DNA from: Amborella trichopoda
Lineage: Eukaryota; Streptophyta; Magnoliopsida; Amborellales; Amborellaceae
Assembly (NCBI RefSeq): GCF_000471905.2
Contig: NW_006494931.1
Span: forward strand, 9,042,410-9,106,409
Direction: 5' to 3'
Length of the DNA: 64,000 nucleotides
Numbering within the stretch: position 1 is the first letter of the stretch; every line of letters starts with the position of its first letter. Position numbers and translations under genes: made by a program. The notes beneath the pieces were generated by a model, which was not told the origin of the DNA, searched no databases, and saw only the letters and a list, made by a program, of their open reading frames with translations. Below, piece after piece: positions 1 to 11,501 of the stretch.

Positions 1-974
1 CTACTAGTATGGGAGGATCACCTATGCTTAAATCACCCACTTGACCATCGCTAAAGGCACATATCCTGTATTGCATCTGACATCAGGATGGTGGTAATAC
101 TCTCGCTTTTAGAGGGCTATACCCGGCCTAACTCTGTTGCTGTTTAGGGTGCTTCGGGTAATACAAACCTGATGACTGCTAGTGCTAGACTGATGAATTA
201 GTTGGTCTTCGGATTGACGACTAAAAGACTTAACCATTGGTCCAGGCAGAGGCTGGGTCCCATAGTCTGTGCGCTGTCTCAATGGATGGCTGGACGACGT
301 ACCTGACCTTCGGTATGAATTGGCTATCGAATCTCCCGTCACCATAATAGGGTCGTAATACATCTCTCTATTTAGAGAAACAAATCAAGTAAAAAACCAT
401 GGGTACCTCTAAACCACTAGCGGGTAAGGCCAGGTTAGGGTTCCTACCTAGGGTCAAGCCTAGTTTAGAAATGCGGTAAGGTATCAGCATGCACACACCT
501 TTGGTCCGGGCCACTCCTATAAGCGACCATGGATCCAAAGTATTGTGGAGTTCTCTTAAAGGCCAAGTATATACAGAGGGTGAACTCCTATTGAGGGCTC
601 ACGATCCCAACTGCTCTTCCTCTAGAAACTAGGTGCTTACTCCAGAAACATTAAGGCCGGATGTAGGTTTTTCGAAAAACTGCATTTGGAAGAAGTTTTA
701 CATTCATGCACATGGGTGAATAAGTATGAGTGTGGCAAATCAATACGCGTGCACGTGAACAAGTGTGTCAGTCAATCAATAAGGTGCTCAAGCAAAAATG
801 AACACAAGGTGCTTAATCACACCGAGTGGGGTGCAATTCGATACGGTGAGTCGGATCGAGGCGTAGTGAAAGTGAGGGATTAGGCAGCCTAACAATGACT
901 AAATATCGGGCACTTTGGTGCCAGGTGATGTGCGCTTCGAATCAAAGAGGACCGAAGCGCAGTTCAAATGAAGA
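1..974. other. Unassigned flanking DNA
   Basis: No domain, repeat array or element terminus is recognised here. Only short frames are open (for example 686-883 on the plus strand and 109-363 on the minus strand), and neither resembles a known family. Given the surroundings it is probably decayed repeat DNA, but nothing seen in the sequence proves that. Confidence 0.4.
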
Positions 975-1514
975 GTGCGACTTATGTCGACTCGGGCGTG
1001 CTTAGAGTGGGGTCTAACTAAACTCGGGGCACAAGATCAGGTCGAGGAAAGAATGTCCCTCAGAAGCAAAGGTGCCGAGGAGGCAAGAAAAGGGAAGGAA
1101 AGCGATAAACATATGCTACCAACAAAAGGGAGACTGTCAAGGCAACAGAATTCTGGCGCCAATGCCAAAGCAGCCAAAGCTTTGGGGTCTTCGATAGTCC
1201 CGGCTAAGGATAAGAGAAACAAAATTTTGACAGCACTGCAAATGTCGTTCAAGACAATGCAAATTTCATCAAAACTAAGATATTTGAAACTCAGCGAAAA
1301 GAGCCGAACCGGCCAACAACAATCTCAGAAGGGCGAGAGGACTTTCTGGAGTTATCAAGACATGACACCACTGACAATGGCACCAGCGACACTGCCACTA
1401 GCGCTGCTCTTCAAGCTTCCAAAAAGTGCACAAAGGGAGAGCGGAGATGAGAAAAATTTGATGAGGGTGGTTTTGACACCTCCCTTGATAACTTTTGTCA
1501 GTTTCGGACCCTGA
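975..1514 (+). CDS. Unrecognised 179-codon open frame
   Basis: This is the longest open frame in the left flank. The predicted product is rich in Lys, Arg, Ser and Gln over about residues 20-120 and more hydrophobic near its C-terminus. It has no signal peptide, zinc-binding pattern or catalytic motif that I can see. A second frame is open on the opposite strand at 1037-1252, so the openness may be chance. It could be a remnant of a repeat-encoded protein. No function is proposed. Confidence 0.15.
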   Translation: MRLMSTRACLEWGLTKLGAQDQVEERMSLRSKGAEEARKGKESDKHMLPTKGRLSRQQNSGANAKAAKALGSSIVPAKDKRNKILTALQMSFKTMQISSKLRYLKLSEKSRTGQQQSQKGERTFWSYQDMTPLTMAPATLPLALLFKLPKSAQRESGDEKNLMRVVLTPPLITFVSFGP

Positions 1515-3277
1515 AAAGAAATGAAAACTCGTAACGAGCTGGGATGAGTTTTGAGTTGAGGGCGGCCTTTCGAAACGAAGATTCAAGAGGTCGCTTCAAT
1601 GATCGAGATGGAAATGAAGCTTGCCATGCCCATGGTGGGCACCTGCTTACGCTCCGATCTGCGCCAATCTATGGGATGAGATTTGCTTAAATCTTAGCAA
1701 AACTTGAGTTAAATTACTTAAAAGGTAGAGAAAGTGGAGTAGTTCAAATTATGGACCCAACAATGACACATATCAAAATAGATCTGATCCTTTATTGGGT
1801 TCATTGGTAGCGCCAACTTCTAGATCTATGTATTTTACATTAAAAAATCTTTTAAAACTTTACAAACTAAGAAAAAATAGAAAAATGCAAAAAAATAAAC
1901 TAACTAGAGATGAAAAATAACTAAAAGTTAAGAAGGAAATGGGATTTAACTCTGGGAATCCGGAACCCGGAGTTTCGACCTTGGATCATGCTGCCCTTCT
2001 GATTTGTGCCATCATCTCCTTTTGGATGCCTTTGCTTGCTGAAATCAGTATATGTAAGGTATTGTTACATAGATCTAGGTTTATTGAGGAAGGGGAAATG
2101 CTAGAGAATTTTTTACAGTGTCTACTTACGATTTTCTGAGGGTTTAGTCCTTAGTTTTCTAAGGTTTTTGGAGGCTCTTAAACTTAAATCTGAATTTTTG
2201 GATTTACTGGTATTGTTTGAGATTTTTCCTAATTTCTTTAGGAATTTTCTAAGGGGTTTTCCTGTTTTCGACTATTTTTTGGCGATTTTTCTAATTTTAA
2301 GAATTTCTAAGGATTTATTGATATCTTTCTGGTTTATTTTTGGGTTATGGAGGGGGTATTTATATGATTAAATTGTTTATTCTTCTTGATTTTTTTTGGA
2401 AGTTTTTTCAAAATTTTTTGGATTTATCTTGGCCTTTTGGCCTTATTTAATAAATAAAACATGTTTTTACTGTGTCATTAGGCCAGACTGGGGACAAGGG
2501 TTGGGGGACCTGCACGACACATTGCGTGTCTGGCGGGCCTGCCCGACATGCTCTGTGTCGTGCAGGTCACCTTGGCTCATTAGGTAGGGACTTATTGGTA
2601 ATTTTTTTTATCTTTTATCCGTAGGTCCGATGCAGGCAATTCTTAGACCGTTGGAAAGCTCTTGAGGTCTAATTTTATTTGGAATAGCTTTTGAGCAGTT
2701 TTGGGCAATTATATTGGGTCTAGGTTGTCTATGGTCTGCTAGGATTTATGTGGTCCTTTGGGCTCAGAATCGATTTTTTTAGGAGTTCTCTTAGCCAAAA
2801 TTATGACAGGGGTATCTATAGTTGTCGAGTTATAAGTGACACTGATTCTCTTACACTTGGTCACTCGGTTGGGGTTATCTTGAGCCAGCTTTTCTTAGAG
2901 TTCTAAACCTTTCACTTTTAGCCACCGAGTCACATAGTGTTAGGGTTGTGAGGTGCTTTCATCTCTCTCTCTCTCACTTTTCTTAGAGGGCTCTTTGGGT
3001 TAGTGACATATTTACAAGCTCAATCTTGTAACTCTGCTTTCCAAATCCTCTGGGTACCAGGGCTTTGCGTCTGGTGCTTTCCCTATCTCCGAAAATACCT
3101 CTTAGGAGAGGTTACACCAGGAGGCTGCCCAATTATCAGGTCATCATTTCATCTCATCTTCTTCTTCACCTCTACACTAAACTCTCATTAATTCACTCAT
3201 ATTCTTATCTTTCTCCTCTTTCTTCTTTAACTTTTCTTCTTCTCTATCATTCAGACCCTTACTTGTCTCATATTCTA
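1515..3277. other. Unassigned AT-rich flank left of the Tekay element
   Basis: A-rich (about 1840-1930) and T-rich (about 2160-2460) stretches precede a pyrimidine-rich stretch that runs up to the retrotransposon at 3278. Open frames here are short and low in complexity. It may be part of another LTR, since a GC-rich hairpin lies at 2508-2567, but no TG...CA boundaries were found. The last five bases, TTCTA at 3273-3277, would be the target duplication of the adjoining element; its partner is not in the window. Confidence 0.4.
2508..2567. repeat. Perfect 14-bp inverted repeat with 32-nt loop
   Basis: ACCTGCACGACACA at 2508-2521 is the exact reverse complement of TGTGTCGTGCAGGT at 2554-2567. 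The arms enclose a GC-rich loop with a further GGCGGGCCTGCCCG palindrome-like core. The hairpin stands out in otherwise T-rich DNA. Confidence 0.8.
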
Positions 3278-6200
3278 TGTAAGGGCCACAATTCAACTGA
3301 GCCTGATCGCTCGCGGCAATAGAGAGAAGGAAGTCGAAAAAGATGGAAGCGCACGCCCGACACTAAGGCCGAAGGATAGCGCCGTCTGTGTGATTTGGCC
3401 TAGTGCCGTCCATATAACATGAAGGCAGGTATAAGGGTCAACGCCATATGCAAGCCAGACTAACACTGCGTGCCAATGAAGGCATCAGTGCGCGCATAAG
3501 GAGTAACATCATGCATGGTGTGAGGTAGTGCTGTCTGAGAATTGGAGAGAAAGCGGAGAAGTCTTAGCATTGCCGCTTGGAGTAACGCTATCTGGGCTAA
3601 CACCGCGTGTAAAAGGCAAGAGATGTAACGATGAGTGTGAAGAGAAGTAACACTGTGCGTGAAACGTAGTGCCGCCACACGTGGAATGGAGTACTACCGT
3701 CGGTGGAAGGAAATGTAACACCTGGCACGTGAGTAGGGCTAGCACCATGAGTGAGGAGAGAAAGAGAAACGGAAACATCGTCGGTTGAAGCAACGCCGTG
3801 CATCGACTTGGGGCATCGCTGTCTGGAGTATCGCCGTGAGTGTGTATCGCCATCTGGAGCATCGTCGTAAGCATGTATCACGGTCTGAAGCATCGTCGCA
3901 AGCATGTATCACCGTTTGGAGCATCATCGCAAGCATGTATCACCCTCTGGAGCATCACCGCGAGCATGTATCACCATCTGAAGCATCGCCACAAGCGTGT
4001 ATCGCTGCCTAGAGCATTGCCGTGAGAGTGCATCATCATCTGGAGCATCGTCGCGAGCGTGTATTGTCGTCTGGAGCATCAACGTGAGCATGTATTGTCA
4101 TTTGGAACATCGTCGTGAGTGTGTGTCGCCGTCTGGAGCATCGATGCAAGTGTGATTCCATCAGGAGCGTCGTCGCTTGGAATAACGTCGTGCGCGGTTG
4201 GTCAAGTGTGTAGCCGTCAGCGGTGTCAATGCTGTGCCGTACGTGTCAGCACCACACGAGTGATTCCAGCCACAACTCTTTTCTCAACCACCCCGCAACG
4301 TCAGCCACAGTTGGCCTCACCTACCCACGCGCATATAAATCATGCCCCGCCTCACCCTTAGCACCGGTCCCTCTCTTGCCCTCTGAATTTCTCTTTCTAG
4401 AGAGCCTTGTGCTACTGCCGTTGTGAGGCTACCGTGGGGGAGCAAGGACCGACCTGCGCAAGGAAGTTTTGGGGGGCGTTGTGACCTTTAGGTAAGTGAA
4501 TTTAGTGCTATACCTCCCAGAGATTCATTTGAATGGGATAGGACCGATAAAATGAACGAATGTAGAGTGGACGCAAAATGAAATGGAATAATCCTTGAAC
4601 ATGGCCAATGAATTTTAGAAAAATTATAGAGTCATTTCCTTGCCAAACTTACAAGTTTAAATTATTACTCAAGTCAATCTATAAGATGGTGTATGATATG
4701 GTGATGGCATGTTAATGCTTGAGGGAAAGAGACTTTTTTAGCAACTGTGTAGACTTTTGCCCTGTGCTTTTTGTTGACCAAACGGGGCCCATATGGACCC
4801 AAATCAGTTGTAAATGAAAGATATACATGTCTAGTTAAAGTTTTCTTTTTGTAGCATGATAAATTGTAACATGGTTTACAAGATATGGCCTAAACCGTGA
4901 GAGATGTCATTGCTCGCAGTCACTGTAAATTCCAGCAACTGTGACTCTTTTTGGGCCACACTTTTGGCTCGGAAAACGGTGTCCAAACGTCCTCAAATTG
5001 CCATCGTTGGGAAGCCCTAAAGTTACATGTTTTGAGATTTTCAAAATTTCCCATAAATTTTGAGTTATACCCCAAAATGCGTGTGTGTGTCACTGCTCAC
5101 TGTTTTTCAGCAACTATTATTTGTTTAGAACTAAATTTTTGACCAAACTAATGAGGTCCGATTTCTGTGATAAGTGAAACATTGAAATTCTCTTATCTAG
5201 CTATTAATTGAAGCATTAAAATTCCCTCGATAAGTGACAAGTATGAATGCTATATGATAATTGCCATACATATGCCACAAGGTTATGTGAATGATTCTCC
5301 ACAACAATGTGCTATGTGAAAAGTGATAAGCGCCATATCGATGTTCATGATGAAAGTTTCACGATAATTGCCAAAATTTTGTTGATGATATCCATGTGTA
5401 AATGTTATGCCACGATTCATGTAATGAATGTTTCATGTTAATTGCCATACTGATATGCTGACAATGTGATTTATCTATTATGAAGCGTTGAATTGGCATA
5501 AATGAATAGAATGCTCGAGCAAGAGATGAGGCCCTAATGATGATCACTACACAATGGGACACCCATTGGTAGTGAACACTGCTATGTTATATCAATGTTA
5601 GAATGACCATAGATACTGGCCACTACGGGATGGGTGACCCATCGGTAGTGGAGACTGATGCACTGAGACAATAATGCTGGCCTGTTCTCTAACCTGCACA
5701 TGACAGGAACTGGTTAGGGGAGAAAAGAGGGTCACTCCTTATGATTCATGAGATGAGATATGTGATTGATTGATGCCTTGCAAGGTAAAGGCCTGTTGAA
5801 CCCCCAATACACGCTGGGGACAGTGTGTGGGAGTTGAGGGTATTATGACGCGGATTACCCCACTTGTCATTACCCTCCCTCCCGTGGGATCGTAGAAGTC
5901 TTAAGAAAAGGGTTTGGCATGGTCTGATGGATAGGGCTTCTACTAGTAGGAGTAGGTGAACTAGGGGGTGAGTGTGTAATAAATGAATTGTGACTGTGAT
6001 TTCCTGTAGTTGTAATGACTCCATAATATTGTCTATAATTGATTCACTGTTGCTTGGATATCATGTTTATAATCGATGTACTGATCTGATGAACAATATA
6101 CGTGACTACTGCACTACCACTGATTATGACCTACTAAACTATTTATTGCACATGGGTAGATAACATTAGATCTGCTTACTAAGCTTCAAAGCTCAATCCA

Positions 6201-6626
6201 TTATTTTTCTTCCTTGTAGACTAAAAGTGACAGGTTCAGAGTTAGGAGTGCGGGTTGCAGCTAAAGATCAAAGCGGCCATTCGGAGAAGGATTTTTAGAT
6301 CTTGTAGGTAGCTGGGCTCTAAGCTCTATTTGTATTGCTTTCTCTGAACTATGTAACTCTGGTCCCTGGAGCCTTGAACTCTATTATACTACTTTTGGGG
6401 TGTAATGTAATGTAATGTTATGAAACATCATTTCTTATGAATGAAATTGTTAAGTTTTAAATTTTTAGGCTTGTGATCATCGACTTTCCTTGGTTTGCTT
6501 GATTACCGAGAATAAGGCATTGAGTCTGCTCTTACCCAAGTAACAAATGCTATATTGGAATCACGAACCCATGATCGGTCGCCCTCCGTCATCAGGGATA
6601 AGGCAGTCTGGGGTGGGGTCGTGACA
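3278..6626 (+). repeat. 5' LTR of the Tekay/Del element
   Basis: The LTR runs from TGTAAGGG to GTGACA and is followed four bases later by the primer binding site. Its first part (3278-3610) matches 11143-11501 with scattered substitutions and an indel, as expected of an LTR pair. The length, about 3.35 kb, is typical of Del-type elements. It contains a 31-bp minisatellite near its left end and long unique A/T-rich sequence after that. Open frames inside it are not credible genes. Confidence 0.9.
3822..4165 (+). repeat. 31-bp minisatellite in the Tekay LTR
   Basis: The landmark GGAGCAT/GGAGTAT recurs at 3825, 3856, 3887, 3918, 3949, 3980, 4011, 4042, 4073, 4104 and 4135, exactly 31 bases apart, then at 4164. 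Unit wording is roughly CTGGAGCATCGTCGCAAGC followed by ATGTATCACCGT. About eleven units are present. Unrelated spacers are absent, so this is a simple tandem array. Confidence 0.93.
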
Positions 6627-6630
6627 GTTA

Positions 6631-6646
6631 TGGTATCATAGTAGCC
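6631..6646 (+). other. Primer binding site, initiator Met tRNA type
   Basis: TGGTATCATAGTAGCC matches the usual plant initiator-Met-tRNA-complementary primer site TGGTATCAGAGCC apart from small changes. It starts four bases after the 5' LTR end at 6626, which fixes that boundary. Confidence 0.85.
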
Positions 6647-6736
6647 AAGGTCTTTAGCCTAAGGAGTTAGGAGGGGAGTCTTTATAATAGCTTTGGGGAA
6701 GACAAGTGACTTGGTGCTCTTGTGGTTAGGTTGAAG

Positions 6737-7541
6737 ATGCCGAGATCTCACATCCACAATGCTAATTCCAGCGATGAGAACACCGAGACACTCGATGAAT
6801 TCTATAAGACTCTGGGGCCTACGATCTAGATGATGAAGGAGTCCATGCCTGCCCAGTCTACCGCTACCCCAGAACAGAATGATAATAGCCTTTTAGAGAG
6901 GTTTAGAAGGCTGACGCAAGAAGGTGTAGAGAAGGCCGAAAGATGGAAGAGACAGATAGAGAAGATTCAAGAAGTATTGCACTGATCGGATAAGTAGAAA
7001 GTTAGACTTGGGACATTCATGCTAGAAGGAGAAGCTGAGCACTGGTGGGACTCAATAAAGAAAATCTGGAGGGAGTTAGGAACCGAACCCACCTGGGTGA
7101 ACTTTTGGCAGCCTTTGATGAGAAATACTTCCCAGACTTAGTAAGGAAAAGGAAAGATGTAGAATTTATTGAGCTCCAACAGGGGAACCTGACTGTGGAG
7201 CAATATGCCGTCAGGTTCGTAGAACTCTCTAAGTACACGCCCCATATTATAAACATCGTGGCACGGAAGGCAGCTAAATTTGAAATGGGCCTACAATCGG
7301 ATATAAGGCGTAGAGTCATGTTGACTAACCTAAAGTCATACGCCCCATTGGCAGACCCCACCCTGAAGATTCATAGAGACTACGAGGACCACCAATCGAG
7401 GAAGGAAGGAAGGAAGGATGAAGGCTACGTCGTTGGGGAGGCTCGAGAAGACATCCCGATACGTTCCAAGAAGAGATGTGTGGAGGAGGCCATACTAGCT
7501 GAACCCGAGAACCCAGAGGAATCTCCCGAGCAGCATGAGCA
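6737..7541 (+). pseudogene. gag: Tekay gag (capsid), broken
   Basis: The first ATG after the primer site is at 6737 (MPRSHIHN...), but the frame meets a TAG at about 6827 and further stops near 6988 and 6996. Downstream the capsid core is clear: FMLEGEAEHWW at about 7015, then after a frameshift FDEKYFPD, VEFIELQQGNLTVEQY and FVELSKYTPHI in the open stretch 7045-7545. These are hallmarks of the retrotransposon gag family, which forms the virus-like particle. The frame passes on into the zinc-knuckle region. Confidence 0.88.
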
Positions 7542-8060
7542 ATGATCGATGCTCGGCTTGTACTCACTGTGGGAAGGACAACCACACTGCCGAAGATTAT
7601 TACCGGAAGAAGAATGTGGGCCTAAGGTATGGCAATCCTGGTCATTGGGCTAGGGATTGCCCTATGATGAGCAACGAGGACCTCTCGAAGACTCAAGGAC
7701 GAGTGTTCACCCTCATGGAACAAGAGGCCAAGGCATCCACCTCATTGATCCGAGGTACACTATCAATTTTTGATGCTAAAGATAGAGCCTTAATTGACCC
7801 TGGATCTTCTCACTCGTTTGTTGCACCCCACTTTGCTTGCCATTTGAATGTTGCACCTGCACACCTTAACTACACCCTGGTAGTATGCACACCAATGAGA
7901 CGCTCTATGGAAACAGGTAGTGTATAGGCAGTGTATGGTTTCTATTGATGGGTACAATCTGCCAGTGGACCTGATTCATCTAGACAATCAAGACTTTGAT
8001 GTTATTCTGGGCATGAACTTGTTGTATACACACCATGCTACTAAGACCGTGAATTTTAGG
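7535..8060 (+). pseudogene. Tekay zinc knuckles and aspartic protease
   Basis: Two zinc-knuckle units follow gag: CTHCGKDNHTAED and a damaged second unit, GLRYGNPGHWARDCP, in which the first two cysteines are lost. The protease flap region starts with LIDPGSSHSF (about 7791), the wording usual for this clade, and ends with [10 protein letters not shown] near 8001. A frame change occurs at about 7920. The protease would process the gag-pol polyprotein. Confidence 0.85.
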
Positions 8061-9204
8061 TGTCTTAACCAAGTGGAGTTGCACTTCAAGGGCATTAGAG
8101 ATGCTGCGCCGCTACACCTTGTCTCTGCCCTCAGGGCCTCTCGCCTTTTGACCAAGAAATGTGAAGGGTATCTGGCTTATGTAGGGGAAAATAGGGGTGT
8201 TCAGTCCCAGTTAAAAGGGATAGCCATGGTGAAGGAGTACCCTGAGGTATTCCATGAAGAAATGTGGTCCCTACCTTTGATAAGGGAAATTGAATTTGAG
8301 ATAGACGTACTCCTGGGCACGGTACCCATCTCTAAAGCACCATATAAGATGGCCCCAACAGAGTTGAAGGAATTAAAAGAGCAATTGAAAGAATTGTTAG
8401 AAAAGGGGTTTATTCGACCCAGTGTGTCACCTTGGGGTGCACCCGTCCTGTTTGTGAAGAAGAAAGATGGGTCCTTGAGGCTATGCATAGACTATAGGCA
8501 CTTGAACCAAGTAACGGTAAAGAATAAGTATCCTCTACCTAGAATCAATGAACTCTTTGATCAGCTCCAAGGGGCTTAAGTGTTTTCAAAGATCGATCTC
8601 CGATCAGGGTATCACCAACTAAGAGCGAAGGAAGGGGACATCTCGAAGAGGACCATTACGAGTTCCTTGTCATGTCATTCGGGGTAACCAATGCCCCTGC
8701 TGCATTCATGGATCTGATGAATAAGGTTTGCCGACCTTTTCTAGATGACTTTGTGGTAGTCTTTATTGATAATATTCTAATATACTGGAAAGCTGGGAGT
8801 TACATTAGCAGCATCTAAGATCTGATTTATGAACTTTCAAGTCAGAAATGTTGTATGCCAAATTAAGTAAGAGTGATTTTTGGCTTCTCAGCGTAACCTT
8901 CCTGGGTCACATTATTTGGAAGGATGGGGTCACGGTCGACCCCTCCAAGGTTGAAGCAGTAATTAAATGGGAGAGACAGGCAAATGTGACCGAAGTTCAT
9001 AGTTTCCTGGGGCTAGCCGGATATTACAAGCGCTTTGTGGAGGGATTCTCCAAGATAGCACTTACCCTAACTCGATTGACACAGAAGAGCGTAAAATTTA
9101 CGTGGTCAGAAGATTGTGATTGTGAGAGAAGTTTCCAAGAACTTAAGAAGAGAATGACCACCGCACCGATCCTGGCACTGCCCGAGGGAAATGAAGATTT
9201 GTGA
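8061..9204 (+). pseudogene. Tekay reverse transcriptase, catalytic Asp lost
   Basis: The N-terminal RT part is open to 8576: [54 protein letters not shown] and [16 protein letters not shown], then a [17 protein letters not shown] continues at once, so that stop is a point lesion. A frameshift follows near 8660. The catalytic box reads VFIDNILIY at about 8759-8785, with Asn replacing the second Asp of the usual FIDDIL. The C-terminal part is at 8848-9204 (FLGHI, VEAVIKWERQANVTEVHSFL, GLAGYYKRFV). Three or more lesions plus the active-site change make it nonfunctional. Confidence 0.93.
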
Positions 9205-9543
9205 TTTATACTGATGCATCCCATAAGGGGCTCAGGGGTGTACTAATGCAGAGAGGTAAGTTTATTGCTTATGACTCCAGGCAATTAAGGCCGTACGAGC
9301 AGAACTGCCCCACTCATGATTTGGAACTCGTGGCAATAGTATTTACATTGAAAATCTGGAGGCACTAGCTCTATGGGACCCAGTTTAAGGTGTTCATGTA
9401 CCACAAGAGCCTCAAGTACTTGTTTTCTAAAAAAGAGTTAACTATGAGGCAAAGGATATGGATGGACCTACCGAACCACTATGACTGCACTATCGAATAC
9501 CATCCAGGCAAGACTAATATGGTGGCCGACACCTTAAGTCAGA
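9205..9543 (+). pseudogene. Tekay RNase H
   Basis: [15 protein letters not shown], then [12 protein letters not shown] and [17 protein letters not shown], match the gypsy RNase H that degrades the RNA strand of the RNA-DNA hybrid. A stop follows at about 9368. The usual TDHKSLKY box reads MYHKSLKY, so a catalytic Asp has become Tyr. The domain closes with IEYHPGKTNMVADTLSQR near 9540. Confidence 0.9.
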
Positions 9544-10689
9544 GAACCATGGTCTCCGTGGCACAATTGATGGTGCGAAAAATGAAGTTATTGGAGCATG
9601 TAGTGGAGTGGCACCCATCTCAACCTCTTGGTGAAGAGGGTGAAGTATTGTCATGTGTAAGGGTGGAGCCCCAACTCTTTCAACAATTTCGAGCGGCTCA
9701 GAAAGAAGATCCCCAACTGATGAAAATCCTCAAAGAATGGAAGATAGAGAGAAAAGAGGATTTCTCCATAGGCAGTGATGGACTGTTAAGGTTTAAGGGC
9801 CGAATATGTGCTCCCAATGATGAAAGTTCAAAAAGGGCCATTTTGGAAGAAGCACACCACTCTCATTACACGATACACCCTGGGGATACAAAGATGTATC
9901 ATGATCTGAAAAGAGCCTTCTGGTAGAACAACATGAAGACAGACGTGGTGCAGTTTGTGGCTAAATGTCTAACGTGCCAACAAGTTTAAGTAGAACATCA
10001 GAAACCTACTGGACTATTACAACCCCTCCCATATCAGAGTGGTAATGGGAACACATCGCAATGGATTTTTTCTCTGGGTTACCAAGGTCAAGTGCAAGGC
10101 ATGATGGTATCTGGGTCATAGTGGACCGACTAACTAAGGTTGCTCACTTCTTACTAGTTCACATGACTTATACATTGGATACATTGGCCCAGCTGTACAT
10201 CAAAGAAATTGTGAGACTTCATGGGATTCTTATTAGCATTGTGTTAGACAGTGACCCCAGGTTCACTTCTAGATTTTGGTCAAGCCTACAATCAGCTTTG
10301 GGGACTGAACTTAACTTCAGCACCGCCTTTCACCCCAAATAGATGGCCATTTAGAAAGAACCATTCAAACACTAGAAGAAATGCTAAGGGTGTGTGTCAC
10401 TGATTTTAAAGGAAGCTGGGAGGACCATCTGCTCCTAATAGAGTTTGCCTGCAACAATAGCTTCCAAACTAGCATCCAAATGGCACCATATGAGGCCCTA
10501 TATGGGAGGAAGTGTAGATCGCCCATCTGTTGGGATGAGGTGGGCGAGAAGAAATTACTGGGGCCCGAAATAGTCCAGATAACTTCTGAAAAAATTTCCT
10601 TAATTAGAGAGCGGCTCAGGACAGCCCAAACTAAACTTGGCAAAAGAGTTACACCAATAATCGCAAGAGAGACCTCGAGTTTGAGGTAG
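9544..10689 (+). pseudogene. Tekay integrase, zinc finger and catalytic core
   Basis: The HHCC zinc finger is spread over HHSHYTIHPGDTKMYHDLKR (about 9855-9912) and CLTCQQV (about 9966), with a TAG after KRAFW. The catalytic core begins MDFFSGLPRS at 10061, with the second acidic residue in IVLDSDPRF. A one-base loss near 10338 shifts the frame just before QIDGHLERTIQTLEE, which carries the third acidic residue. The core then runs through GSWEDHLLLIEFACNNS and MAPYEALYGRKCRSPI. All three acidic positions survive, but the frame does not. A further shift lies near 10650. Confidence 0.9.
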
Positions 10690-11112
10690 GAGACCGGGTC
10701 TTCCTGAAGGTATCGCCGACCAAGGGCGTTACAAGGTTTGGTAAGAACGGGAAATTAAGCCCACGATTTATTAGGCCTTTTGAAATTTTGGAAAGAATTG
10801 GGACTGTGGCATATCGACTTGCCCTGCTACCTGATTTGGCTAATATCCATAATGTCTTCCATGTATCCCTGCTAAGGAAGCATGGACCTGACCCATCCCA
10901 TGTTTTGGATTATAACCCAATCCCACTCAGGGAAGGCCTAACCTATGTTGAACGACCAATTATGATATTGGATCGAAGAGCGCAGGTGTTGCACAATAAA
11001 GAAATTCCCCTAGTACGGGCGCAATGGCAACATCACACAAGGGAAGAATCAACGCAGGAACGAGAGGATGAAATCAGGGAAAAATATCGCCACCTCTTTA
11101 ATTATTATTTTG
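10690..11112 (+). pseudogene. Tekay integrase C-terminus with chromodomain-like tail
   Basis: VGDRVFLKVSPTKG and GKLSPRFIRPFEI lead into VAYRLALLPDLANIHNVF and HVSLLRKHGPDPSHVL, the GPY/F region of chromoviral integrases. The tail ILDRRAQVLHNKEIPLVRAQ followed by a Trp and TREESTQERED is where a chromodomain sits in Tekay/Del elements. In the family this tail directs integration towards heterochromatin. The Trp of the usual EEATWE motif is changed to Gln here (EESTQE). Confidence 0.85.
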
Positions 11113-11129
11113 GGGACAAAATCCTATTT

Positions 11130-11142
11130 AAGGGGGGGATGA
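11130..11142 (+). other. Polypurine tract of the Tekay element
   Basis: AAGGGGGGGATGA lies directly before TGTAAGGG at 11143, the position expected for the plus-strand primer. Confidence 0.88.
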
Positions 11143-11501
11143 TGTAAGGGCCACAATTCAACTAAGCCTAATCACTCGCGAAAGTAGAGAGAAGGAAGTC
11201 GAAAAAGACGGGAGCGCACGCCCAGCGCTAAGGGCGAAGGATAACACCATCCGTGTGATTTGGCCTAGTGCTGTCCATATAACATGGAGGCAATGCCACA
11301 TTCAAATGAGGTTATTGCCGTAGGTATAAGGGTCAACATCGTGCACAGGCCAGACTAACACCGTGTGTGAATGAAGGCATCGCAACGAGCATAAGGAGTA
11401 ATGTCGTGCATGGCGTGAGGTAGCACTGTCTGAGAATTGGAGAGAGAGTGGAGAAGCCTTAGCATTGGTGCTTGGAGTAACGTCTTCTTGGCTAACATCG
11501 C
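11143..11501 (+). repeat. 3' LTR of the Tekay element, left fragment
   Basis: Only the first 359 bases of the LTR are present, matching 3278-3600. The match breaks inside GGCTAACA(T/C)CGC, where element C begins with TGTTTGAAG. The five bases ATCGC at 11497-11501 are the likely target duplication, whose second copy lies beyond the window. Confidence 0.9.

Larger units (their letters stand above)
3278..11501 (+). mobile_element. Ty3/gypsy Tekay/Del chromovirus, 3' LTR interrupted
   Basis: Order seen: 5' LTR 3278-6626, initiator-Met-tRNA-type primer site, gag, zinc knuckle, protease, reverse transcriptase, RNase H, integrase, chromodomain-type C-terminus, purine tract, start of 3' LTR at 11143. 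Both LTRs begin TGTAAGGGCCACAATTCAAC. The gag-pol order with integrase last, the protease wording LIDPGSSHSF and the IHNVFHVSLLRK tail are typical of the Tekay/Del clade of chromoviruses. Every domain carries stops, frameshifts or active-site changes, so the copy is dead. TAT element C is inserted in its 3' LTR at 11502, and the rest of that LTR must lie to the right of the window. Confidence 0.93.

Noticed and set aside
3460-4361. Many overlapping frames in the Tekay LTR
   Set aside because: They come from the 31-bp array, whose period is not a multiple of three, so all frames cycle; this is LTR sequence, not genes.
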